A DNA stretch of 34,695 bases from a virus, in IMG/VR virus record IMGVR_UViG_3300020442_002959, positions 1 to 34,695 of that record; one strand, 5' to 3'. The notes under the pieces are model-generated. The model had not been told where the DNA came from. It searched no databases and saw nothing but the letters and a program-made list of their open reading frames with translations. Positions within the stretch are counted from its first letter, which is position 1. Each line of letters opens with the position of its first letter. Both the position numbers and the translations under genes were made by a program. Positions 6,476 to 15,554 of the stretch are shown here, one piece after another.

Positions 6476-8454
6476 TGAGATTAATAAAAAAACAAACAAC
6501 AAACGCAAGAAGCATTACCGGTAAAGGATTTAAATATGATTTATCCACAAACATAGCATCTGTTTCTGCAAATTCTTTAATTATACCTGTAGGAACAACT
6601 GCTAATAGACCTGTATTGCCTATAGACGGATCTGTAAGATTTAATTCAACAATAAATGAATTTGAATTTTATGTAAATCAAACATGGCAAGTGGTTAGAT
6701 TCAAAGAACCGGGATTGATAACAAAACAAAACATGAGCCTTGGTAATGCAACTGATACAATTTTTGGTCCATTATTGAGTAATGATTCTGCTTTTCCTGT
6801 TCCCTTATCGGCAAACAATATCCTTGTTTTTGTAGAAAATGTTTTTCAAATTGCACCAACAAACTTTACTATGGTAGAAAATCCATTCACAACCGGGACA
6901 GGAGATGAAGTAGAAGTTTTCTATTTAGTAAACGGAGAAGAATATATTATTACTAATTTAGGAACAGATCCAGCAGCTCAAACAGATTTTACGTTAATAG
7001 GCGCTAGCCAGAATCAAACTGGAACTGTTTTTACCGCAGACATTGACTTACAAGTTAATCAAATTTTAACTATAAGCAATGAAAATGCTTATGCAGGAAC
7101 AACAGAAGATTTCTTTGCGTATGCAGTTGCGGTAAGCAATGAAGCAGCAAATAGTAAAATCCTAATAGGCGCACACAAGGAAGATGATCCAACTGGGACT
7201 GAATCCGGACGAGCTTATATCTACGACCTATCAGGAACCCTATTACACACTTTAGATAATCCGTTAGCATATGGCAATACAACAGAAGATTTATTTGGTT
7301 TTTCAGTATCAATCAGTTCTATATATGCAGCAGTAGGTGCATTCCAAGAAGATGATGCAGGAGCAGGTACAGGTAACGATTCAGGTAGGGTATTCTTATA
7401 TGATCTTAGCAATGTAAATGGTGCAGTTCCTGATCACAGTTTTGCTAGTCCTAATGTAGGAGGTGTTGATACTACTGATTATTTTGGTTATGATATAACA
7501 GTAACAGACACGCATTTAATTGTAGGCGCACCAAGAGAAGATGCCATTGCTACTTCTGTAGGTGCAGTTTACCTATATGAATTTGCCACTATGGGAACTA
7601 GTCCGTATACTCACACATACATTGCAAATCCTAATCCGTCAGGGTCTTGGTTTGGGTCTGCTGTAGGAGCTAGTAACAATTACATCATTGTAGGCACGAA
7701 TCCTATCTCAGGCAGTACATATCAGAATCAAGTTTTTATATATGATATTACTGGTAATTTACTATACACATTAGATAATCCTAATACATCAACTACAGAT
7801 GACGGATTTGGTTTTAGTATAGACATTTCTAACAGATATGCTATAGTAGGTGCGTTTAATGAAGATGATGACAGTAAAGTTGATCAAGGTGTTGTTTACA
7901 TATATGAATTACCAGAAAACGATCCTGTTGCTCCAACAACATTAAGTCCTTTGTTTTATGACAATCCAAATTGGGACGGTATAACGCCAGAAGAACAATA
8001 TCTAAATGACCAGTATGGTGCTATTGCCAATCCAAATATATTTGGACTTGCGTTAGAAGATAGATTTGGTTTTAGAGTAAGTATTTCAGATGTATATGCG
8101 GTAGTAAGTTCGCACGTAGAAGATGATGCAAATGGCACAAATAGTGGTGTAGTGTATGTTTATGATTTACTTACAGGAGAAAGGTTAGGCGATATTGCTA
8201 ATCCAAATGGGTTTGGTACTGCACAAGATGATCAATTCGGAGCCGCTGTGTCTGTTTCAAACACTCATTTGATAGTAGGTGCATATCAAGAAGATGATAG
8301 TGCAGGTGATACAAGTGGTAAGGCATATGTATACACTGTGCAAGGTAAGGCGTTAGGAACTGGTTTAGTAAGACCAACTGGACAATATTTAGAGTTTACA
8401 TCCGCTCCTGATTTAGGCAAACCTATAACAGTATATCATAACTTTGACAAATAA
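6475..8454 (+). CDS. Fibre/adhesin with seven FG-GAP (integrin-like) repeats
   Basis: A 659-aa protein. Residues ~35-75 carry a common phage-fibre N-terminal motif (GTTANRPVLPIDGSVRFN...FEFYVNQTW), followed by a linker domain to ~200. From ~211 to ~625 seven repeats follow the pattern (D)xFGxxVxxSxxYxxVGAxxEDD...SGxxYxYD. Their FG or FF dipeptides are near residues 213, 274, 337, 393, 445, 531 and 588. FG-GAP repeats form seven-bladed propellers in integrin alpha chains, so one complete propeller is predicted. The EDD clusters resemble the Asp-rich loops that bind Ca2+ in such repeats. Repeat 4 lacks the EDD cluster and repeat 5 is followed by a 40-residue insertion. This is most likely a receptor- or glycan-binding tail protein. 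It is coupled to the upstream small protein. Confidence 0.82.
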   Translation: MRLIKKQTTNARSITGKGFKYDLSTNIASVSANSLIIPVGTTANRPVLPIDGSVRFNSTINEFEFYVNQTWQVVRFKEPGLITKQNMSLGNATDTIFGPLLSNDSAFPVPLSANNILVFVENVFQIAPTNFTMVENPFTTGTGDEVEVFYLVNGEEYIITNLGTDPAAQTDFTLIGASQNQTGTVFTADIDLQVNQILTISNENAYAGTTEDFFAYAVAVSNEAANSKILIGAHKEDDPTGTESGRAYIYDLSGTLLHTLDNPLAYGNTTEDLFGFSVSISSIYAAVGAFQEDDAGAGTGNDSGRVFLYDLSNVNGAVPDHSFASPNVGGVDTTDYFGYDITVTDTHLIVGAPREDAIATSVGAVYLYEFATMGTSPYTHTYIANPNPSGSWFGSAVGASNNYIIVGTNPISGSTYQNQVFIYDITGNLLYTLDNPNTSTTDDGFGFSIDISNRYAIVGAFNEDDDSKVDQGVVYIYELPENDPVAPTTLSPLFYDNPNWDGITPEEQYLNDQYGAIANPNIFGLALEDRFGFRVSISDVYAVVSSHVEDDANGTNSGVVYVYDLLTGERLGDIANPNGFGTAQDDQFGAAVSVSNTHLIVGAYQEDDSAGDTSGKAYVYTVQGKALGTGLVRPTGQYLEFTSAPDLGKPITVYHNFDK

Positions 8455-8464
8455 GGAAAAATGA

Positions 8465-9508
8465 GTGGCAATAGGACGTATATCTGGCGAAATGCTAGAG
8501 CAGAATTTAAATCTCACAGGCAATTTAACATTTAATGGTGATGCACTTACTATCGCATCAGATGGTAAAATTGGTATAAAAAATAATACTCCAGGTGTAG
8601 AATTAGATGTAACAGGCACTGCACGGGCAAACACCCTTACAGTATTAGGCGATTTATCCATGGAATGGACAATAACCATGGATGCACAAGATAACTTAAA
8701 TTTTGCGTACAATGGCAACACCCTAATAACTTATGACAATAATGGTAATTTCTCGGGTACAGTAGTAACTGAACTTGAGTTGTTAACTGATGTAGATTTT
8801 ACAACTAACACACCAACTACTACAAGCGGATTATTCCTAACTTCAGATGGTGACAGCTCATATAGTTTTACAGAAAAAATACGGATTGGTTCAAATGGAA
8901 ATACAGTGTTTACTGGAAATCTAGCTCAATATAATGCAAATTTAGTTGACTCAAATGGAACTGCGAGAAGTATATCAGGACCATTAGGCGGTTCAGATAT
9001 CTATTCAAGTCATGCAACTCTATTAGCTGCAGAAAATTCCAAATCTGTACTTGAGTTATATACATATTACGGGATGGAGTACGGTAAAATATCTTTTGGA
9101 AATGTTGGAGTTGTTGGGAGTTGGAATCCTGTCGAACAAGCTACTATATCTAGCTTCAACAATGGAGGCGGTGACGGCGGAATATTAGAGTTTAAAACAA
9201 AAGCCATTAGTGGCAGTCTTACTCAAAGAATGGTTATTACTGAAAGTGGAGAAGTAAGAATAGGCAGCGGTTACTTAAACACTGATAAGTTACAAGTAGG
9301 AGGAAATATAGCCTTTACAGGAGGTTTAAATTTAATGTCAGGATCTAACACTGTACAGTGGACAATAGATAGAGATGCTAGTAATAATTTAATTTTTAGC
9401 TACCAAGGAGCCGACAAAATGAAACTCGATACGTCTGGTAATTTAACAGAGGTTAGTAAACTTGCTTCAACTGGCAAAGCAATTGCTATGTCAATAGTTT
9501 TTGGATAA
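8465..9508 (+). CDS. Tail fibre protein, GRISG N-terminus (GTG start)
   Basis: A 347-aa fibre-like protein starting at GTG 8465, chosen because AAGGA lies seven bases upstream and because the resulting N-terminus (MAIGRISGEMLEQNL) matches that of the fibre at 15555 (MAVGRISGPLL). An ATG at 8461 is in another frame. Residues ~35-55 (GKIGIKNNTPGVELDVTGTA) are the conserved segment of this fibre type. Two copies of a WTIxxDAxxNLxFxYxG unit occur, near 60-80 and 298-318, which suggests internal duplication. The C-terminus (KAIAMSIVFG) is shared with other fibres here. It is probably a trimeric beta-structured fibre segment attached to the tail or baseplate. Confidence 0.75.
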   Translation: MAIGRISGEMLEQNLNLTGNLTFNGDALTIASDGKIGIKNNTPGVELDVTGTARANTLTVLGDLSMEWTITMDAQDNLNFAYNGNTLITYDNNGNFSGTVVTELELLTDVDFTTNTPTTTSGLFLTSDGDSSYSFTEKIRIGSNGNTVFTGNLAQYNANLVDSNGTARSISGPLGGSDIYSSHATLLAAENSKSVLELYTYYGMEYGKISFGNVGVVGSWNPVEQATISSFNNGGGDGGILEFKTKAISGSLTQRMVITESGEVRIGSGYLNTDKLQVGGNIAFTGGLNLMSGSNTVQWTIDRDASNNLIFSYQGADKMKLDTSGNLTEVSKLASTGKAIAMSIVFG

Positions 9509-9534
9509 TAATAATTTTTTAAGGGATACAAACA

Positions 9535-9924
9535 ATGGCAAATCCAAATATTGTAGATGTAACTTCAATTTATGGAAAAACTGTTCAGATTGCAGCACAA
9601 AAAGCAGCAACTGCTACTAATGGAACGCAACTGGTATCAAATGCTGCGTCAAGTGGTAAAGTATATAAGATAAACACTATATTAGCAGCGAATGTTGATA
9701 CAAACAATAATGCTCAAATTACTGTTACAATTTGGAATGAAGCTACGGCTACTTCTGCAGCAAATTATGATATTTGTAAAACAGTGACTGTTCCTGCAGA
9801 CGCAATGGTTGTAGTTTTAGATAAAAATACTGCAATTTATCTGGAAGAAGATCACTCAATTTATTGCACAGCTTCAGAAGATGGAGATATTGAAGTAACA
9901 TGCTCATACGAGGAGATTAGCTAA
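9535..9924 (+). CDS. Small beta-rich virion protein (family copy 2)
   Basis: A 129-aa protein of a type I recognise as common among T4-like marine phages, with core segment VYKINTILAANVDTNNNAQI, then VPADAMVVVLDKNTAIYLEEDHSI and the ending VTCSYEEIS. It is predicted to be all-beta and has no catalytic motif. It shares its layout with the products at 6044 and 17185. AAGGGA lies nine bases before the ATG, and its stop is two bases from the kelch-like gene downstream, so the pair are probably co-translated. It likely serves as a collar, fibre connector or decoration protein; its location in the virion is unknown. Confidence 0.62.
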   Translation: MANPNIVDVTSIYGKTVQIAAQKAATATNGTQLVSNAASSGKVYKINTILAANVDTNNNAQITVTIWNEATATSAANYDICKTVTVPADAMVVVLDKNTAIYLEEDHSIYCTASEDGDIEVTCSYEEIS

Positions 9925-9926
9925 TC

Positions 9927-10916
9927 ATGGCAGATTTTCCAACTAAATTAAACGCTAATGGAATATGGCGAATGATGGAAATACGAAATGAAATTTTAGG
10001 AAATAATTGGCCTGGAAATAGTTCTTTTGAAAATGCAATCTTTGGATTTGGTTATACAACCGCTAGAGTAAACACCATAACCAGATTTGATAACACAGGT
10101 ACTTATGTAGGTTCAGAAGAAACTGCTGGATTAGCGAGATATACTTTAGCAGCGGCAAGTTATGGTGTTGACAAAGTAATCTTTGGATTTGGTAATGAAG
10201 GCGTTGGTATGACTAATAGACCCATAACAAGATTTGATAACACTGGTACTTATGTAAGTGAAGAAGAAACTACTGCAACAGACAGAAGTTCTTTAGCAGC
10301 AGCAACTTATGGTGGTGATAAAGCAATGTTTGGCTTTGGTATTGGAGCAGCATTATCAAACACCATCTCAAGATTTGACAATACAGGAACCTATGTAGGT
10401 TCAGAAGAAACCGCTGGAACAGCAAGATCTTATTTAGGAGCAGCAAGTTATGGTGGTGATAAAGCAATCTTTGGATTTGGTTATTATAATCCAAATGGGG
10501 ATGCATGGGGAACAACAAGGATAAACACCATAACCAGATTTGACAATACTGGTACTTATGTAGGTTCAGAAGAAACCGCTGGAACATCAAGATATTATGT
10601 AGCAGCAGCAACCTATGGTAGAGATAAAGCAATCTTTGGATTTGGATTTACATCAGGAAATTCAAACACCATAACAAGATTTGACAATACAGGAACTTAT
10701 GTAGGTTCAGAAGAAACTGCTGGAACAGCAAGGTATGCGGTAGCAGCAGCAGGTTATGGTGTTGAAAATGCAATCTTTGGCTTCGGTCGAATAACATCAT
10801 CATCATCAACAAACGTTAACACTATAAATAGATTTGACAACACTGGATCTCAAATAGGTGCTGAAGACACTGCTGGATCATCAAGATATTTTTTAGCAGC
10901 AGCAAGTTATGGATAA
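9927..10916 (+). CDS. Kelch-like repeat tail protein, copy 1
   Basis: A 329-aa protein consisting of a ~35-residue N-terminal segment (MADFPTKLNANGIWRMMEIR) and six repeats of about 46-55 residues. Each follows K(A/V)IFGFG...NTITRFDNTGTYVGSEETAGTxR, then xLAAASYGGD. The sequence style and blade length match kelch/galactose-oxidase-type beta-propellers, so a six-bladed propeller is predicted. Length variation is confined to the loop after FGFG, where a receptor-facing surface would vary. It ends exactly at the sixth SYG, so nothing follows the propeller. AGGAG is 11 bases upstream, within the preceding gene. The second copy at 11600 has the same plan. A receptor- or glycan-binding role is inferred. 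Confidence 0.75.
   Translation: MADFPTKLNANGIWRMMEIRNEILGNNWPGNSSFENAIFGFGYTTARVNTITRFDNTGTYVGSEETAGLARYTLAAASYGVDKVIFGFGNEGVGMTNRPITRFDNTGTYVSEEETTATDRSSLAAATYGGDKAMFGFGIGAALSNTISRFDNTGTYVGSEETAGTARSYLGAASYGGDKAIFGFGYYNPNGDAWGTTRINTITRFDNTGTYVGSEETAGTSRYYVAAATYGRDKAIFGFGFTSGNSNTITRFDNTGTYVGSEETAGTARYAVAAAGYGVENAIFGFGRITSSSSTNVNTINRFDNTGSQIGAEDTAGSSRYFLAAASYG
10032..10913 (+). repeat. Six tandem kelch-type coding repeats
   Basis: Six in-frame units of roughly 140-165 bp. Long stretches are near identical at the DNA level: 10665-10733 matches 11756-11824 in the other copy at 67 of 69 positions. This allows recombination within and between the two genes. Confidence 0.85.
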
Positions 10917-10943
10917 TAACAATTAATAATTATTATAAGAATT

Positions 10944-11567
10944 ATGGCTACACGATTAAACACTGAATTTAACTATCGATATGTTGTACTTGGAGATACT
11001 CCTTGGGCAAGATTAAAAACAATTAAAGAATTTTTAAATGATAGAAAACGTGCGGTAAAAACCGAAAAAATTGCCGAATTAAAATACGAAGCAAAAAAAG
11101 CAGAACTTGAATATGCAAAGGCCAACAATAAACCAAAGCACAAGATAATTGAGTTGGAGATTGAAATTTTAGAACGTGAAATGAACATTGATATTGAGAA
11201 GGAAGCGATTGCTTTATGTAAAAAAGAAGTAGAAGTGTTGGAAAAATTGTTAAAAGAACTTTATGAAATCGTTGAGCCAACTAGACTTCCTGGGTACTCA
11301 GATGATGATATGTTTGAATTGAATTCTGCTAATGAGTATACTGCAATGATTGCCAAAGATATTCAAAGTGAAATCATTGCAACAGGAAGACCAAGTGCTT
11401 CAAAGATTCGTAACGCTATGTCAAATCCATACACATGGAATGCATTAAAAAAGATTGGAATCATTCCAGAAGACTTGAAAGTTCTACAGACAAATTATGA
11501 TCCATCTGAGAAAATAGAACTTAGAGAAGGTCTGCCATTGCTAACAAACGATAAGGAGTTTTTATAA
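10944..11567 (+). CDS. Coiled-coil hypothetical protein between the kelch-like genes
   Basis: A 207-aa protein. Residues ~20-115 are a highly charged helical region (Lys/Glu/Leu heptads, three Ala-rich helices) predicted as coiled coil. The C-terminal ~85 residues are a compact segment with the motif MSNPYTWNALKKIGIIPEDL. It is flanked by two propeller proteins that share a DNA repeat. In T4-like phages, chaperones or assembly factors often follow adhesin genes, so a fibre-assembly role is possible but unproven. No clear ribosome site precedes the ATG; an alternative start downstream is possible but would cut the conserved N-terminus (NTEFNYRYVVLGDTPW). Confidence 0.55.
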   Translation: MATRLNTEFNYRYVVLGDTPWARLKTIKEFLNDRKRAVKTEKIAELKYEAKKAELEYAKANNKPKHKIIELEIEILEREMNIDIEKEAIALCKKEVEVLEKLLKELYEIVEPTRLPGYSDDDMFELNSANEYTAMIAKDIQSEIIATGRPSASKIRNAMSNPYTWNALKKIGIIPEDLKVLQTNYDPSEKIELREGLPLLTNDKEFL

Positions 11568-11599
11568 TGTTTCCAAAAATTGTAGTATAAGGAAAACAC

Positions 11600-12556
11600 A
11601 TGGCTTATTTTCCTAACAAGACAAGTACAGGTGGTGATGGAATTTGGAAACTTAGAGATTTTTCAAAATATATTCAAGCAAACAATTTTCCTGGAATTGG
11701 AAATGCCATCTTTGGATTTGGTTTTGATGGTTTAACCAACTTTGGTTCAAATTTAAACACCATAACAAGATTTGACAATACAGGAACCTATGTAGGTTCA
11801 GAAGAAACCGCTGGAACAGCAAGGCATGCTTTAGCAGCAGCATCCTATGGCGTTGATAAAGCAATCTTTGGATTTGGTTATATAACCGCTAGAGTAAACA
11901 CCATAACCAGATTTGACCATACAGGAACCTATGTAGGATCTGAAGAAACTGCTGGAACAACAAGTCGTTATCCAGCAGCAGCAAGTTATGGTAGTGATAA
12001 AGCAATCTTTGGATATGGTAATGGAGGAAACACCATAACCAGATTTGATAACACTGGCGTTTATGTAGGATCTGAAGAAACTGCTGGAACAGCAAGAAAT
12101 TATCCAGCAGCAGCAAGTTATGGTGGTGATAAAGCAATCTTTGGATTTGGATTTCAATCAAACACCATAACCAGATTTGACAATACAGGAACCTATGTAG
12201 GTTCAGAAGAAACTGCTGGAACAGCAAGATATTATTTAGCAGCAGCAAGTTATGGCGGTGATAAAGCAATTTTTGGATTTGGTTATTCATCATTAGGTGG
12301 CACTTTCACACGTGTAAACACCATAACAAGATTTGACAACACTGGCGTTTATGTAGGCTCTGAGGAAAATGCTGGAACAGCAAGATATGGTTTAGCAGCA
12401 GCAAGTTATGGTGGTGACAAAGCAATCTTTGGATATGGTGATACATCAGCATTAGTAAACACCATAACAAGATTCGACAACACTGGCGCTTATGTAGATT
12501 ATGAAGACACTGCTGGAACAGCAAGAAGATATCTAGCAGCAGCAAGTTATGGATAA
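11600..12556 (+). CDS. Kelch-like repeat tail protein, copy 2
   Basis: A 318-aa paralog of the product at 9927. Its N-terminal segment has the same style (MAYFPNKTSTGGDGIWKLRD...NNFPG) and is followed by six repeats of the same KAIFGFG...NTITRFDNTG...YVGSEETAGTAR pattern. Repeats 3 and 4 have the shortest loops (GNGGNTIT, FQSNTIT), while 1 and 5 have the longest. The blade cores are nearly invariant, so loops make most of the difference between the two proteins, and a six-bladed propeller is predicted. A start ATG follows ATAAGGAAAACAC. The two copies may be alternative receptor-binding proteins or parts of one complex. Confidence 0.75.
   Translation: MAYFPNKTSTGGDGIWKLRDFSKYIQANNFPGIGNAIFGFGFDGLTNFGSNLNTITRFDNTGTYVGSEETAGTARHALAAASYGVDKAIFGFGYITARVNTITRFDHTGTYVGSEETAGTTSRYPAAASYGSDKAIFGYGNGGNTITRFDNTGVYVGSEETAGTARNYPAAASYGGDKAIFGFGFQSNTITRFDNTGTYVGSEETAGTARYYLAAASYGGDKAIFGFGYSSLGGTFTRVNTITRFDNTGVYVGSEENAGTARYGLAAASYGGDKAIFGYGDTSALVNTITRFDNTGAYVDYEDTAGTARRYLAAASYG
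11702..12553 (+). repeat. Six tandem kelch-type coding repeats (second array)
   Basis: Six in-frame units homologous to the array at 10032-10913, sharing many near-identical DNA tracts with it. The two arrays are separated by about 790 bases that hold one unrelated gene, so recombination between arrays could delete that gene or create hybrids. Confidence 0.85.
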
Positions 12557-12581
12557 AGTTGCATGAACAAGGTTTTTTCCT

Positions 12582-12589
12582 ACTAAATA
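12582..12589 (+). promoter_or_regulatory. Late promoter-like box (ACTAAATA)
   Basis: A late-promoter-like ACTAAATA in the 60-base gap between a kelch-like gene and the fibre gene starting at 12617, followed by a good ribosome site. It differs at two positions from the T4 consensus but has the form (CTAAATA) reported for T4-like cyanophages. Confidence 0.5.
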
Positions 12590-12616
12590 CTGTTGTAATT
12601 CTTAAGGAGAATATAA

Positions 12617-14779
12617 TTGACCTTACGTACATCTGGATCCTTATCCATAGCTGAGATAGCTAGTGAATTTTTTGATCCAGCACCGCACAGGATGACAGAA
12701 TTTTATGGCAGAGCGGACGGTTTACCGGATGTTGGACCTATAGGTATTAAAACTTTTTATGGAAAGGCTGCTCCTGATGTGCCTGTTGTAGAGAATCTAA
12801 CTTTTGGACCATCTGCAGCAACTAATTTCCTAACATCTGGAGGATACAATACAACTAGCTGGAGTTCAGGTACTTCTACGGGAACTTGGACATTTGCTAT
12901 GAACAGTTGGATGACGGCTGGTGAAAATGAATGGAAACATCTTGTAGGGAACACTGCTATATCTATTGGTGATTCCGTTTACTTTAGATTAAATGGCAGA
13001 CAAAACACAGGAGGAGCAACAGGAGATGTATTTTACGTAGGGTTAGTTAGCAGTTCGGCTGATCAAAATATTATTAATACAGGATGGACTGGTAATACTG
13101 ACGAACAACGATTAGGTTTTCGATTAGTTTTAAGCACAAATCTATCGCGTAGTGAAGGAGCATTTATTTTTGGGTCAACAAATGCAGATGGACAATTAAT
13201 TATAAATGGAACTTTAGATGATAATATTGAGATTGCTATACAATATGTAAAAAATGACGAAGTTAACGAACAACAAACATTCTTAGTAGGAATTAAACAC
13301 AGCTCAACATATTCTGCAGACACATTTGAGAATGCTTCATATGTTTATGAAGTTTTTGTAAACTCTGCAGATACGACTTGGTATCCTGCACTTGCTGCTG
13401 ATGGAACAGGAGTAACAGTTGCCGATGTTGATCTTGGACAGTATGAGCTACCACATCCTGAAGGTGGAGATGTATATTACATGACAGGAACGAGTCAAAA
13501 AACTACCCTTACAAGGAATAGATACAGTGAAACAGATGATGCAAATTTAATGGATACAAGGGTAGCAAATAGTCTAGGACCTGACTATCGTGCAGCAGAT
13601 TGGAACGATTACAGCTCTATGACAGAAGCGCAATTTGGAGTAATGATAGATACATTTTCTTCAAAGACTGGTTTTAATTCGACTCAAACTGCAGATTATA
13701 CCATAGGTAACATACAATTAAACAATAGCACAGGACCCTACGCACCTAGACGATACTTTATGAGTTATCATAATCATTCTAAACCTAGCTACTATACTGA
13801 CCATTCAAATTATCATAATTACTATGTTACTCTTGGATCTTGGTATGGAACGAATTTGTTTACTATGGCTATATCAACAGCATATGCGGTGTTGTTAGGT
13901 GGTTCATTTTATGACGCACCTAGTAATACAAATTATACACAAGAAAATTATACCCGACGAGCATGGAATACTGGGTCTGGAGATACAAACTTTGGTACTT
14001 TAGGACAAACAACAAGTAGTGGTGCTGGATCGACAAATACCAGCACAATGATGATAACTGGTTATGACGGAATGACAGGAAACCAAAGGGTATTTTTAAA
14101 AGATTTAGCAAGTAATTTCAAAGCAATCTCATGGGGATCATGTGCAGCACCGCATTACATAGGGAAAGCTGCTTCTACGCCAGGTATTTGTATTTTCGCA
14201 GGCGGGTATTACAATCCAAATAGTGTTGGTGGCGAAGCACCTAATACTAAAGTAGTGTCATACAAAAGCTATGACACTGCGACTACAAATGTTAACTATG
14301 GTCAGTTGCTTACTCGCGGAAGACGATCTAATTTTACCACTAGTGATTACGATAATATAGCTTTAGTAGGTGCCGGAGACTGGAGTACTGCTAGATTGAG
14401 CGATACTCAACGAATAGATTTTACAACACAATCAATCGTAAATAGTGCAGGCTTAGGAGAAGTAATGTATGTAATGCAATCAGCATCAAACAATACAACA
14501 GCATACATTACAGGTAATTACGGTAACTCACCATACACTCCGAGAAACTATGTTAAAAGATATGACTATGCAAGTGGGTCGATGAATACAAACTACATGA
14601 ATTTAACTGTGAGTAGCGGTGGAGTAAGTATAAGTGATTTGAATGATATAGTGCTACATGGAGCAGGAACAACATCAAACAGAGTTTGGAGAAAGTTGAG
14701 TTTGAGCAGTAATACTGCTGCAGTAAATTTTGGATCAACAGATTTTAATTCAAGTGCAACCGGACATGGACCAGGATGA
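12617..14779 (+). CDS. Large fibre/adhesin, 720 aa (TTG start)
   Basis: The start is TTG, six bases after a strong AAGGAGA; no in-frame ATG lies near. The N-terminus (SGSLSIAEIASEFFDPAPHRMTEFYGRA...IGIKTFYG) is the short repeated (L/I)xxIAxEF...EFYG unit often found at the start of phage virion proteins. The middle (~50-260) is beta-rich and includes a carbohydrate-binding-module-like stretch (WTFAMNSWMTAGENEWKHL). The last ~350 residues show loosely repeated units of ~50 residues with hydrophobic-GG/GAG strands (VLLGGSF, MITGYDG, IFAGGYY, ALVGAGD, AYITGNY, VLHGAGT), resembling a degenerate kelch-like propeller with about six blades. A host-binding role is inferred. Its stop overlaps the next start (ATGA). 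Confidence 0.65.
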   Translation: MTLRTSGSLSIAEIASEFFDPAPHRMTEFYGRADGLPDVGPIGIKTFYGKAAPDVPVVENLTFGPSAATNFLTSGGYNTTSWSSGTSTGTWTFAMNSWMTAGENEWKHLVGNTAISIGDSVYFRLNGRQNTGGATGDVFYVGLVSSSADQNIINTGWTGNTDEQRLGFRLVLSTNLSRSEGAFIFGSTNADGQLIINGTLDDNIEIAIQYVKNDEVNEQQTFLVGIKHSSTYSADTFENASYVYEVFVNSADTTWYPALAADGTGVTVADVDLGQYELPHPEGGDVYYMTGTSQKTTLTRNRYSETDDANLMDTRVANSLGPDYRAADWNDYSSMTEAQFGVMIDTFSSKTGFNSTQTADYTIGNIQLNNSTGPYAPRRYFMSYHNHSKPSYYTDHSNYHNYYVTLGSWYGTNLFTMAISTAYAVLLGGSFYDAPSNTNYTQENYTRRAWNTGSGDTNFGTLGQTTSSGAGSTNTSTMMITGYDGMTGNQRVFLKDLASNFKAISWGSCAAPHYIGKAASTPGICIFAGGYYNPNSVGGEAPNTKVVSYKSYDTATTNVNYGQLLTRGRRSNFTTSDYDNIALVGAGDWSTARLSDTQRIDFTTQSIVNSAGLGEVMYVMQSASNNTTAYITGNYGNSPYTPRNYVKRYDYASGSMNTNYMNLTVSSGGVSISDLNDIVLHGAGTTSNRVWRKLSLSSNTAAVNFGSTDFNSSATGHGPG

Positions 14780-15528
14780 ATGAGCTTATAGAAAAAAAAG
14801 ATTTTTCAATCACAAAAATTGACCTTAAATTACAGGAATTTGAAAAAACAATTGCTCCTGTATTTAACGAATTAGAAAATATTAAACGAGTAATAGGAAC
14901 AGAACAGACATCGCATGAGAGAGAAATAGGAAATTTGCAAATGAGCGGCAATTCTCCTCTTATTTGGTTAAAACAATGCTATGCTCAAATTAATCAGCGT
15001 TTAGAAGCATCTACAGATACTTTTTATCGTTTACAAGAATTCAAATTACAAATACAAAAATATGAACTAAAAGAAAATTTAACTCCAAAACAACAGATTA
15101 AACTTGCAAAGTATAAAACAAATTATATTTCTACAGAAGGGTATTTAGAAAATAGTATAAAAGAAATTCTACACTACAAAAAAACAGCAGAACAAATAAA
15201 AAAATCATTCAATATCAACGATATTGTATCAGATGAAGAAATGGATCAAGCAAGCACAGAAGATCATGTTAAAACTGCCTTTAAGCAAGCAATACAAGAT
15301 ATGACACAACAAGGTAGCATAAGTAAAGGCACATTTGGTCATTTAGAACAATGGGGAATACACCCATACGCAGCCAAATTTTATGTTTTAAATTATATAA
15401 AAAATTGTGACGATCTATTAGTAGAAGGAAAAACACCTAACATTACCCATCTATATGCTTTTTTAGAAGACATGTATACTCTATTCAAAGATGCTTATTT
15501 GGACAATAAAACTCGTTTAGGAATCTAG
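14776..15528 (+). CDS. Helical hypothetical protein, possible fibre-assembly factor
   Basis: A 250-aa protein, mainly helical, with a charged N-terminal coiled-coil region (~1-50), a conserved-looking segment GNLQMSGNSPLIWLKQCYAQ (~55-75), more coiled coil (~80-140) and a compact C-terminal helical domain. The start overlaps the fibre stop by four bases, so it should be made in proportion to the fibre. Such coupling is usual for phage fibre chaperones or connector proteins, but I do not recognise this family. It may be functionally equivalent to the product at 10944, which has a similar coiled-coil plus compact-domain layout, although no clear alignment is visible. Confidence 0.55.
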   Translation: MNELIEKKDFSITKIDLKLQEFEKTIAPVFNELENIKRVIGTEQTSHEREIGNLQMSGNSPLIWLKQCYAQINQRLEASTDTFYRLQEFKLQIQKYELKENLTPKQQIKLAKYKTNYISTEGYLENSIKEILHYKKTAEQIKKSFNINDIVSDEEMDQASTEDHVKTAFKQAIQDMTQQGSISKGTFGHLEQWGIHPYAAKFYVLNYIKNCDDLLVEGKTPNITHLYAFLEDMYTLFKDAYLDNKTRLGI

Positions 15529-15535
15529 ATAAATA
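15528..15535 (+). promoter_or_regulatory. Late promoter box (GATAAATA)
   Basis: GATAAATA shares its first base with the stop codon of the upstream gene and lies 19 bases before a TTG start, giving a leader of only about a dozen bases that contains the AGGAGA ribosome site. Confidence 0.65.
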
Positions 15536-15554
15536 GATTAAATAGGAGAATACA

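Noticed and set aside
11568-11591. Seven-codon frame (MFPKIVV) just before the second kelch-like gene
   Set aside because: It is too short to support as a gene and has no distinctive feature; a leader peptide cannot be excluded.
10032-12553. Repeat arrays considered as CRISPR or non-coding satellite
   Set aside because: Units are 135-165 bp, in frame, encode a regular blade pattern and have no short-repeat/unique-spacer structure.
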